The translations under genes were made by a program, and so were the position numbers. This document shows positions 32,122-39,975 of a DNA stretch of 64,000 nucleotides, piece after piece. This DNA is from Crenothrix sp. D3 (GTDB taxonomy: Bacteria > Pseudomonadota > Gammaproteobacteria > Methylococcales > Methylomonadaceae): NCBI GenBank assembly GCA_002134785.1, contig MBQZ01000062.1:124001-188000 (forward strand), given 5' to 3'. The first letter of the stretch is position 1, and each line of letters starts with the position of its first letter. The notes beneath the pieces were generated by a model, which was not told where the DNA came from, searched no databases, and saw only the letters and a program-made list of their open reading frames with translations.

Positions 32122-32799
32122 ATGGGAATAAAGATTGTCTTAAATAGCTCATTTGATAGCATAGATAGTATTTGTGTTGCAGTTAGCTGGGATATTCAAT
32201 ATGCACAACAACATATTGGATTATTATTCATAGATGCAGACAGCCAACCGCAATTATTACATTTGTCGGGGCATTATCAACTAAAAAAAGAGTCTCCAGA
32301 TGTTAGTTATTCATGGATAGATATTGCGCTTGACCCTATCAACAAACTTCACTTGGCAACTGTTTGTGAGTTAATTTTTGCATTAAATCCCAATGGAGTT
32401 CCTTATAGCTTGTGTTCCGATGGTGCAAGCTTTTCCGAACAGGGCTTTTTTATTGCTGAAGAAGATTATGCAGGAATGACTTGTGCAACATTTGTTATCA
32501 ATGTTTTTCATTCTCAAGGCTTTCTCATTGTTGATTCTGGAAAATGGCCAGTTAGAGAAAACGATATAATTTGGCAAGAAAAAATATTAGAAATATTAGA
32601 TAAATATCTTAAAGACAAAGATTATATTGATGCTCAAAAACAGAGAATTAAGCAAGGTGGAGTAGCTAGATTTAGACCCGAAGAGGTTGCTGTAGCAGCA
32701 GCTTTATCGAATCCGCCTCATGGTCTTGATATATTGGAAGAACCAGCTAAAGAGTTGCTTATCTCAATAATTAAACATACCGAAGCGATGGCAAAGTAG
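32122..32799 (+). CDS. Unknown protein, possible permuted papain-like cysteine peptidase
   Basis: 225 residues, starting three bases after the preceding stop. QHIGLLFID near residue 30 and GMTCATFVINVFHSQGF near residue 115 resemble the His-then-Cys order of permuted papain-fold (YiiX/NlpC-P60-like) enzymes, in which the His strand precedes the catalytic Cys helix. This is a motif-level guess only. The C-terminal part is helical and charged (QEKILEILDKYLKDKDYID, RFRPEEVAVAAALS). No signal peptide, so it should act in the cytoplasm. If the guess holds it would be the effector-like member of the cassette. Confidence 0.65.
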   Translation: MGIKIVLNSSFDSIDSICVAVSWDIQYAQQHIGLLFIDADSQPQLLHLSGHYQLKKESPDVSYSWIDIALDPINKLHLATVCELIFALNPNGVPYSLCSDGASFSEQGFFIAEEDYAGMTCATFVINVFHSQGFLIVDSGKWPVRENDIIWQEKILEILDKYLKDKDYIDAQKQRIKQGGVARFRPEEVAVAAALSNPPHGLDILEEPAKELLISIIKHTEAMAK

Positions 32800-32882
32800 C
32801 ATGGCTTTTTGTTAATTTAGCCTACAACGTTCTTTTTCACCCGCGCCGCGTGGGAACGATATTAAACTATCATATTCACTAA

Positions 32883-33233
32883 ATGTTTTATTACGCCCTA
32901 AAATTCATAGTCTCCGCGCTAATCATTGTCGCCGTGTCCGAAATTGCTAAACGTAATACTGGGATAGGGGCGTTGTTGGCTTCTTTACCGCTCACGACGT
33001 TGTTGGCGATTGTTTGGATGCGGATTGAAAATACACCGAGCGTGCAAATCGCTGAGCTGGTTGAGCAGGTGTTTTGGTTGGTGTTACCTTCCTTATTATT
33101 TTTTCTTATTTTTCCTTTATTACTGAAACAAGGGTTGGATTTTTGGTTAAGTTTGTTTTTGGCAAGCTCGACCACTGTCACCACTTACCTTGTGTTATTG
33201 CCGATTTTACGGCGTTTTGGAGTTAATCTTTGA
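32883..33233 (+). CDS. DUF3147-type small membrane protein
   Basis: 116 residues with four hydrophobic segments: FYYALKFIVSALIIVAVS, IGALLASLPLTTLLAIVW, FWLVLPSLLFFLIFPLLL and FWLSLFLASSTTVTTYLV. The SEIAKRN-GIGALLASLPLTT pattern is that of DUF3147 proteins. Its stop TGA overlaps the TTG start of the downstream ATP-grasp ligase, indicating translational coupling and a shared role, probably tied to the C1-cofactor genes; no function is established. Confidence 0.8.
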   Translation: MFYYALKFIVSALIIVAVSEIAKRNTGIGALLASLPLTTLLAIVWMRIENTPSVQIAELVEQVFWLVLPSLLFFLIFPLLLKQGLDFWLSLFLASSTTVTTYLVLLPILRRFGVNL

Positions 33234-34117
33234 CAGGACGAGTTGCTATTTTTACTGATGATGCGGGCTGGCATGGCAAGCAGTTACGCCTCGCGTTTGC
33301 TCAGCACGGCTATGAAGCTGAATTTGTGTCGTTGACGGAATGTCGTTTTGATATTCAAGCGAATCAGCCTGTGATTAAAATCCCTTCTTTTGAAGAAAAA
33401 TTACCCGATGCGGTGTTTGTGCGCGGTGTAGCGGGTGGTTCGTTGCAGGAAGTGGTGTTGTATTTGGATTTTCTGCACGCGCTGAAAATTTCTAATATCC
33501 CTGTGTATAACGATGGTCATGCGATAGAGCGCAGTGTGGATAAGGGTATGACTAGCTTTTTACTGCATAACGCAGGGCTACCTACGCCGTTGACGTGGGT
33601 GTTACGCGACCGTGAACAGGCATTAGCCATTGCAGAAAATGAACTGAAAAACGGGCATTTTTTAATCAGTAAGCCGTTGTTTGGTTCGCAGGGCGAAGGC
33701 ATACGACGCATTGAAAAAATGACGGATTTGTTATGGCTGACAGCGAGTGGTGGTGTGTATTATCTGCAACGCTTTGTGCATTGTGCAGGCGTTGGCTTTT
33801 CGGATAAGCGGGTGTTTGTGATTAATGGTCAGGCGGTTGCAGCCATGCGCCGACGTGGTAAGTCGTGGTTGAATAATGTTGCGCAAGGTGCGAGTTGTGA
33901 GCGTATTGATTTAAATGCTGAGGTGGCAGAGTTGGCCATTAAAGCCACAGCGGCGTTAAGCATGGATTATGCGGGTGTGGATATTATTCAGGATAAAGAC
34001 GGTCATTACAGCATTATTGAAGTCAACAGTATTCCCGCGTGGAAAGGGCTGGAAAGTGCGTGTGATGTCAATATAGCCCAATTGTTAGTTGATGATTTAA
34101 TTAGCCGTTATCTGTAA
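33230..34117 (+). CDS. RimK-type ATP-grasp ligase, probable H4MPT-associated glutamate ligase
   Basis: 295 residues. ATP-grasp features: PVYNDGHAIERSVDKGMTS (substrate/ATP lid), FLISKPLFGSQGEGIRRI (P-loop-like), YYLQRFVHC, DKRVFVINGQAVAAMRRR and the metal site DYAGVDIIQDKDG..IIEVNSIPAW. This places it with RimK/MptN-type alpha-L-glutamate ligases; methylotrophs carry such genes beside mch-type genes, so glutamylation of a methanopterin cofactor is a reasonable inference. The start is a TTG at 33230, strongly supported by GGAG seven bases upstream and by overlap with the previous stop. It is separated from mch by the toxin-antitoxin remnant and the three-gene cassette. Confidence 0.85.
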   Translation: MTGRVAIFTDDAGWHGKQLRLAFAQHGYEAEFVSLTECRFDIQANQPVIKIPSFEEKLPDAVFVRGVAGGSLQEVVLYLDFLHALKISNIPVYNDGHAIERSVDKGMTSFLLHNAGLPTPLTWVLRDREQALAIAENELKNGHFLISKPLFGSQGEGIRRIEKMTDLLWLTASGGVYYLQRFVHCAGVGFSDKRVFVINGQAVAAMRRRGKSWLNNVAQGASCERIDLNAEVAELAIKATAALSMDYAGVDIIQDKDGHYSIIEVNSIPAWKGLESACDVNIAQLLVDDLISRYL

Positions 34118-34224
34118 TCTAGGTGGTGAAGTGGTTAAAACAGGTTTAACCACCACCCACTATAGCTAACCGTTAATAAAATGATTACAAAACCGTTCGC
34201 ACTGAAGCCCGTCGAAGTGTGAAT

Positions 34225-34251
34225 GTGGTTCGACAAGCTCACCACGAACGG
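34225..34251. repeat. Intergenic copy of a TTCGACAAGCTC repeat
   Basis: The core GGTTCGACAAGCTCACC stands between two convergent genes. An inverted 18-base copy of the same core is inside dabA at 36124-36141. A separate hairpin, GTGGTTAAA/TTTAACCAC, occurs at 34131-34153 in the same gap. Confidence 0.75.
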
Positions 34252-34286
34252 TATCATTTTATTGTGCGTTAGCTCTATCTCTGTTA

Positions 34287-37200
34287 TTACGCTTGTTTAA
34301 TTAATGCAGGCGCGACAGGTTCGTTGTTATCTTTATAACAATTCGGTGATTTTTCATAAGTTGGCAATTCGATGGGGTCTGCTTGCCAAAGCACAAAACC
34401 TGTGCCGCGTTCAAAGACATAAATATCATTACTATCGGGGTCTTTAGCACTGAGATGTAACCAACCGCCTGCGATGAGTTCGCGCAAACTTTCTTGGCGT
34501 TCGTAAATTTGTTCTAACACGGATGTTTTAGCTTCGACTAGCAATTGCAAACGCATGGCTTCATGGATTTCAATCATTTGTTGCGGTAAGCCTGTGCGTA
34601 AGTCACTGCTCGTGCCGTCCATGATGCCGAAAAAACCAGTGATGTTATGTGGAACTTTTGTGCCACAACCAAAGCGGTCGTTATTAACGCTGGAAAAATA
34701 ATATTCCAAGTTGATACCCGCACCGACTGGCCCTACGGCTAATAAAATACCTTCGAGAATTTTCCCCTCTAGGTCTTGTGTTGGGTCGTAAGAAATTAAA
34801 AATACGCGGCGGTCAAAAAACGCGCCTTGGGTTAATGAACGTCGTCCGACCACAGCGGCGGCGTTAGTGGCGTGTCCTAATTCAGGACGGGCTTGAGAAA
34901 AATCGGTAGCGCGTTCTTGAATGTGATGCAACGCAGCGTCAGGGGTCGGATTGCGTGGTGCAGATGCTAAGCGGCGACACCGTTCATGCGCTGACATTTG
35001 CTGGGCGTGATTTAAATCACCTTGCAATTTATTAAATGCAGATTGCAGGGTAATGGGTAATTCGCTTAAATCGTACCATTCAATGGCTTCATTGCAGGTG
35101 TTGTGTTCCGCGCCGATAAACCAAGTATCAGCTGGGATGGTAATGCCGCGCTCTGCCAGTTGTTTACGAATTTCAGGACGATTCGCCATTGCGGCAAATA
35201 CGCGTGCATTCGGGCCACCATGCCGACCACTACACGCGCCACAATCATACGCAGCACGGTGCGGATTATTTTGACTGATTGAGCCGTGTCCAAATAACAC
35301 TACTAAAGGCGCGAACACATTGGTTAAACCCATGACACGCAATAAATTGGTCACGCGGTCGGCTTGTTCGCTGTCAGTAAAACCTAGTTTAGGTTTTTCG
35401 GGGGTAGCAATGGTATCGCTATCGCTAGTAAAGTGCAGTTGCGTGGCAACGGGTGGCGACACTTTGTTAGTAATGCTTGCAACTAATTGTTGTTGCGCTT
35501 TGGGGCGTAACGTTTTTCCTAATAAGCCAATTAACGTTATGGGCGCAAACAAATCAATCACGGGGTGTGCTAACAGCGGGTTATTACGCGAACTTTGCAA
35601 TAATAAATGAGTGATGCGTTGATTGAGCGTGCGACCCCTATTATGGTTGTCTAAAGCGTCCTCCGTGTCAGCAAGCGGTATTTCTTTGACGTTATGCGCG
35701 GGAACAACAACCACTGGGCATAAGGCGGTGGCATTGTCCTCATCTAAGCCTTGGTAATTCATAGCGACACCGAAAAAACCTGCCGCGCCCAGTGTTTCAA
35801 GCGAGGGATTATGTTCTTCTAAATGACGGCGAAAACTTTCTTCACGTTCATCCATGCAGAAAATAAGCTGTGTTTCGGGGCGGGTGTCACGTTTTGCCCA
35901 ACGTCCGCGTTGATAATTGGCGCGTAAGGCATTAAAAAATTGCTGTTGATAGTGGGTTTCGTAAGCGGTTAGCCAAATTTTACTGCGCTCAGTAACGCTA
36001 AAATCATCGAGATGCGTTAATAACGTTTGTAACTCCGTCGGTTGCAATTGCTCAATATGGCTGGCTTGTAAGCCTAAATGCTGACATAAACGAAACAACC
36101 GCCAGCCGCTGTTAAACACTGATGGTGAGCTTGTCGAACCATGATTTTTGTGTTCTGCCATCGGGCTAAACTGCCACGTCCAGATTAAATCGGCTAAGGC
36201 TTGCCATTGTTGACGGTGACTGCGTTCAGAATTGACTTGTGTGGTCAGGGATTTTGCTTGATGGCTAAGGTATTCGGGTAAATCGCCTTGATAGAGACGG
36301 CGGCACACCATAAATTCAGACAAATTTTTCTGAAAATAGTGGCGCAAGCTGGTCAGATTGGCTTCTACTTTCCATAAATCGTGGCAAATTTGATTCAGCC
36401 ACAGTCTGTCTAGGGTTAAACGAATTGCTAAATAATCAGCTAATCGAATAGGAATATTATGTTTAGTTTGATAGTTTGGATGTTGCTCACGCCATACAAT
36501 TATGCCCGACCAGCCCGCTAATTCTAAGGCGAGTCGCTGCAAATAGCCTGCCCATTTTTCCTTAGGAATTTCCATGTCAGTTAGATGCAGAATGATGGTG
36601 TCAATGGCATCTTCGGGTAAGTTGGAAACAATCTGTTGCCAGTCGGGCAGTTCATGCAGAAACAAGCTAATATCATAGTCGGTGCTGGCACGCCACGCGC
36701 CATAAAGCCCAAGCTGTGCTGCATCAGGCGTGTGCCATGCGGCTACGCCTTCATCCAGCACTGATGCACTGATGCGGATTAATTTAGGACGGACAAAATC
36801 TAAGCTGTCTTTACCGCTCAACGCTAACACCAATCCGCGTAAACTCAGCTCATCACCCACTTGCGCCATTAGCTTGTCCAGCTCAATAGCCACTTGTTGT
36901 TGGGTTTGTGAATGAATAGAGGTATCGGTGTGACTGACGCTTAACCAATCTTCGGTTTGTTCTCGTGATAAATCCAGTAGAGTTTCAGGATGATAAGCGG
37001 CTTGTTGCAAATCCAGTTTAATTAAAATCGCTTCCCATAAGGCGCGGATATTTTGCGCCGTATAATTATGCGCAATAGCCTCAGGTACATCCGCTTGCAC
37101 TGAGCTTAAAGCGCACATTTCTTCGACTTGCCAGATAAATTGACTGACGTTAATAGCGGATAAATCCACTAACAGCGCGACTGACAAAATATCGTGGTGT

Positions 37201-37529
37201 TTAATGTCTTTACCATTGACGGTAAAAACGGTTTTTTCCGCTTGAAGTAAGGGGTTGTTTGTTAATGCAGCCGCTATATCGTCATCATTAATACGCCCCT
37301 CTGCATAAAACTGGCGATAACGCGCTTCAGGAAGATAGCCGCTAATGCCCGTTAATACTGCATTTTCAGCCAATGCTTGTTCAAAACTAAGATGCTGATA
37401 GCCGTGCAGCGTATTGTGATGCACGAAATCTTGTAAGGGTGCTTGTGCGGGTACGACATGAGAGATGTGTGCCAGAGCCGCAAGAATTAACTCACGGTTA
37501 TCGTCGGATTTTAAAGTGGCGTGCTGCAT
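34287..37529 (-). CDS. dabA: DabA, DUF2309 inorganic-carbon transporter subunit
   Basis: 1080-residue cytoplasmic subunit of the DAB system, a carbonic-anhydrase-like protein energised by its membrane partner to trap CO2 as bicarbonate. Expected zinc ligands are visible: Cys and Asp in IFCMDEREESF, His in LFGHGSISQNNPH and Cys in YDCGACSGRHGG. Other family blocks are VPLQDF-like QAPLQDFVHHNTLHGYQ, GAAGFFGVAMNYQG and the late VGAGINLEYYFSSVN with KVPHNITGFFGIMDG. It begins eight bases after dabB ends, so the two are cotranscribed. An 18-base repeat unit at 36124-36141 is translated as GSTSSP in a region between domains, without disturbing the frame. Confidence 0.92.
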   Translation of the reverse strand: MQHATLKSDDNRELILAALAHISHVVPAQAPLQDFVHHNTLHGYQHLSFEQALAENAVLTGISGYLPEARYRQFYAEGRINDDDIAAALTNNPLLQAEKTVFTVNGKDIKHHDILSVALLVDLSAINVSQFIWQVEEMCALSSVQADVPEAIAHNYTAQNIRALWEAILIKLDLQQAAYHPETLLDLSREQTEDWLSVSHTDTSIHSQTQQQVAIELDKLMAQVGDELSLRGLVLALSGKDSLDFVRPKLIRISASVLDEGVAAWHTPDAAQLGLYGAWRASTDYDISLFLHELPDWQQIVSNLPEDAIDTIILHLTDMEIPKEKWAGYLQRLALELAGWSGIIVWREQHPNYQTKHNIPIRLADYLAIRLTLDRLWLNQICHDLWKVEANLTSLRHYFQKNLSEFMVCRRLYQGDLPEYLSHQAKSLTTQVNSERSHRQQWQALADLIWTWQFSPMAEHKNHGSTSSPSVFNSGWRLFRLCQHLGLQASHIEQLQPTELQTLLTHLDDFSVTERSKIWLTAYETHYQQQFFNALRANYQRGRWAKRDTRPETQLIFCMDEREESFRRHLEEHNPSLETLGAAGFFGVAMNYQGLDEDNATALCPVVVVPAHNVKEIPLADTEDALDNHNRGRTLNQRITHLLLQSSRNNPLLAHPVIDLFAPITLIGLLGKTLRPKAQQQLVASITNKVSPPVATQLHFTSDSDTIATPEKPKLGFTDSEQADRVTNLLRVMGLTNVFAPLVVLFGHGSISQNNPHRAAYDCGACSGRHGGPNARVFAAMANRPEIRKQLAERGITIPADTWFIGAEHNTCNEAIEWYDLSELPITLQSAFNKLQGDLNHAQQMSAHERCRRLASAPRNPTPDAALHHIQERATDFSQARPELGHATNAAAVVGRRSLTQGAFFDRRVFLISYDPTQDLEGKILEGILLAVGPVGAGINLEYYFSSVNNDRFGCGTKVPHNITGFFGIMDGTSSDLRTGLPQQMIEIHEAMRLQLLVEAKTSVLEQIYERQESLRELIAGGWLHLSAKDPDSNDIYVFERGTGFVLWQADPIELPTYEKSPNCYKDNNEPVAPALIKQA
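36124..36141. repeat. Repeat core inside dabA
   Basis: GGTGAGCTTGTCGAACCA is the exact reverse complement of the core of the intergenic repeat at 34225-34251, 1.9 kb away. On the coding strand it gives HGSTSSPS, a low-complexity patch in DabA. Confidence 0.8.
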
Positions 37530-37537
37530 GATAAGTC

Positions 37538-39010
37538 CTATAGTAACCGTTTGCTGTGCATGATATTGATATGCTTGAGAGTGCTAGCCGATAAATCAAT
37601 CAGTGGCGCGGGGATTAAACCAAATCCCACAATACTCACCACTAATACGCTTGCTGCCAACATTTCGGGTAATTTTAAATCTTCAATGTTTTGCATAGCG
37701 GGACTGCTATGCCCCGTGAATAATAAGCCGACGGTGCGTATCGAATAAGCGGCACTGATTAATAAACTGATACTGAAAAACACCATCCAATAGCCCCATT
37801 GTTGAAAACCGCCGATGAGAATTTGCAATTCAGCAATAAAACCTACAGTGCTGGGTAGCCCCATTGCGGCGAATAAAGTCACTGTCATAAATAGCGCGAA
37901 ACGCGGCATCACTTGAATCAGTGAGCGATAATCCTGAATATTACGGGTATGGGTGCGTTCATACAGTAAACCCACCAGCAAAAATAACGCCGCTGCAATC
38001 AAACCGTGTGCAGTCATTTGCATCACCGCACCACTCATGCCCACTTCCGTTAAGCTGGCAATCCCTAATAATACCAGCCCCATGTGACTAATCGACGAAT
38101 AGGCTATCATGGCTTTCAAATCACTTTGTCTCCACGCCAATAAGCCGCCGTAAATCATACCAAACAACGCTAAAAATAATAACAATGGCTGTAATACTTG
38201 CGCCGCTTCGGGCAACATCACCACCGCGCGTAACAATCCATAAGCTCCCATTTTTAACAAAATGCCCGACAATAAAATACTCACAGGGCTAGGAGCTTCA
38301 ACGTGAGCTAACGGCAACCAACCGTGCAGAGGAAAAATCGGCATTTTCACCCCAAAACCGATTAAAAATCCTAATAACACCAATATTTGTTCAGTCAGCG
38401 GCATATCTTGGGCGATTTGATTCATCGAAGTCATTAATGAACCGCTGTTTTGAAGGTCGTATTGACTGACTGCCAATAAACTCATCAACATAAACACCGA
38501 GCCGCCCATCGTGTACAACACAAAATTAAGACTCGCCGCGTGTCGCCGCTGCCCACCCCAGCGATCAATTAGAAAAAACAGCGGGATTAAAGTCACTTCC
38601 CAGAAAATATAAAATAACGCCCAGTCCTGCGCTAAAAATACCCCCAGCATCCCGAATTCCAACAACAGCATACAAATATGGTAGCCCTTAACGCCATCAG
38701 TAATCGTGAACGAAGCCAGCAAGGCAATCGCTGTCAATAAGGTCGCCAACAGCAACATCGGCAGCGACAAACCATCAACGCCCAACGCGTAAGCACTGCC
38801 TAAATCGGGATTAAGCGGAAAATATTCGCCAAACTGTAAACTGGCATTGGCAGATTCATAGCGACTGAGTAACCAACAACTGCCTAAAAAAGCCAGCATG
38901 GCAAATGACAAGCTAATTAAACGAATAAGTTGCGTGTGTTTTTTTGGTATAAACGCTAAAAACAAAACACCTAAAGCAGGTGTCCAGAGGAGTAGACTGA
39001 GTATGCCCAT
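37538..39010 (-). CDS. dabB: NuoM-like proton-conducting membrane subunit (DabB role)
   Basis: 490-residue polytopic membrane protein of the Mrp/NuoL-M-N antiporter family with about 13-14 hydrophobic segments. Family motifs include YALGVDGLSLPMLLLATLL, the Glu in FYIFWEVTLIPLFFLI, the Lys in FGVKMPIFPLHGWLPLAHVEAP and SDLKAMIAYSSISHMG. It resembles NuoM more than the NuoL-like DabB of some bacteria. Being directly upstream of dabA with no other nuo genes around, it most likely supplies the proton flow that drives DabA rather than belonging to Complex I. Confidence 0.88.
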   Translation of the reverse strand: MGILSLLLWTPALGVLFLAFIPKKHTQLIRLISLSFAMLAFLGSCWLLSRYESANASLQFGEYFPLNPDLGSAYALGVDGLSLPMLLLATLLTAIALLASFTITDGVKGYHICMLLLEFGMLGVFLAQDWALFYIFWEVTLIPLFFLIDRWGGQRRHAASLNFVLYTMGGSVFMLMSLLAVSQYDLQNSGSLMTSMNQIAQDMPLTEQILVLLGFLIGFGVKMPIFPLHGWLPLAHVEAPSPVSILLSGILLKMGAYGLLRAVVMLPEAAQVLQPLLLFLALFGMIYGGLLAWRQSDLKAMIAYSSISHMGLVLLGIASLTEVGMSGAVMQMTAHGLIAAALFLLVGLLYERTHTRNIQDYRSLIQVMPRFALFMTVTLFAAMGLPSTVGFIAELQILIGGFQQWGYWMVFFSISLLISAAYSIRTVGLLFTGHSSPAMQNIEDLKLPEMLAASVLVVSIVGFGLIPAPLIDLSASTLKHINIMHSKRLL

Positions 39011-39180
39011 AATTTTTTATAAAGTAGTCTGCGGTTTCATTGCCCGCAATTGTACGTTAGCGGCTCAATTTGGCAAAGCACAGGCGGGGTTTTGTTAGTG
39101 AGGATTTAGAATGCAAGCACACTCAGTGCGTTATAGCCTGTGTGGAGCTAGCGGAACACAGGAAACAATGACGCATCACG

Positions 39181-39216
39181 AAAAAGCCCGCATTCCGTAA
39201 GCTCCATGCGGGTTTA
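39181..39216 (-). terminator. Terminator after the Hsp20 gene
   Basis: On the minus strand AAACCCGCAT pairs with ATGCGGGCTT (ten base pairs with a GT pair, 12-base loop) and ends in TTTTT. It is 16 bases beyond the hsp20 stop. Confidence 0.75.
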
Positions 39217-39231
39217 TCTCTACTCGTTGAA

Positions 39232-39750
39232 TTAGGAAATTTCAATCGTTTTAGGTTTGTTTTTTTCAGTTTTTTGAATGCTTACTTTTAATATGCCGTC
39301 TTGGCATGAGGCAGTTACTTTGTCCTCATCAACATTTTCGGGTAAGGATAAGGTACGCTGAAATTCACCGCGCGTAATTTCTTTGCGAAAATATTTACCC
39401 TCTTCTTTTTCTTCTTTTTCTTCTTTACTGGACGCACGAATGGTAAGCACTTGATTATTAATCGACAGTTCTACTGCGTCTTTATTAACACCCGCAGGTA
39501 ATGCGGCTTGCACTTCTATTCTATCAGGGTAATCTCGTATATCGACCTTTAAAAATCCGCCTTCTGGGATACGGGGGAAACTAACACCACCGCTCCATAA
39601 TGGGCGTGACGACAACCATCTGCGGGATAGAAAATCGTCAAAAAAATTATCAAACTCGTCAAATGAAAGCAAACCGCCCCCCACTGAACGAGGAGCTGTT
39701 ACGCTTGTGCCTTCTTTTGATTCTTTAGTTACGTCAGTTACGTCGTTCAT
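39232..39750 (-). CDS. Small heat-shock protein (Hsp20 / alpha-crystallin)
   Basis: ATP-independent holdase chaperone. The alpha-crystallin domain starts at FLKVDIRDYPDRIEVQAALPG-like residues (VDIRDYPDRIEVQAALPAGV) and includes the family core FQRTLSLPENVDEDKVTASC and GILKVSIQK, with an acidic-basic loop of alternating KEEKEE in between. The N-terminal arm (residues 1-60) is variable. Start chosen at the ATG 39748-39750 because GGAG is six bases upstream; an in-frame GTG at 39762 overlaps that site. 172 residues. I found no clear sigma-32 promoter; TATATT with a weak TTCTTA at 17-base spacing lies at 39797-39825. Confidence 0.92.
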   Translation of the reverse strand: MNDVTDVTKESKEGTSVTAPRSVGGGLLSFDEFDNFFDDFLSRRWLSSRPLWSGGVSFPRIPEGGFLKVDIRDYPDRIEVQAALPAGVNKDAVELSINNQVLTIRASSKEEKEEKEEGKYFRKEITRGEFQRTLSLPENVDEDKVTASCQDGILKVSIQKTEKNKPKTIEIS

Positions 39751-39975
39751 AAAATTCTCCACTGCTTATCGAAGTGATAAAGAAACCACATTTGCTAATA
39801 TAAACGCTGAACGTGGCTATAAGAACTGTGAGTCTCACACCCCACTAGAAGTCAGCAGAAAGCCACTGACTCCGTGTTGTCATTCTCGCGCTGAGCAGCC
39901 AAAAAATCAATCATTCAGAATGGTTCATTAATGGATATGAAATGAATACTAACAATATCCATCGAGCATAATTTA

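Noticed and set aside
37521-37748. Small plus-strand frame at the dabA-dabB junction
   Set aside because: Antisense to the DabB C-terminus; no independent support.
39707-39931. 74-codon plus-strand frame upstream of hsp20
   Set aside because: Overlaps the hsp20 start region in antisense and has no ribosome-binding site; more likely promoter DNA.
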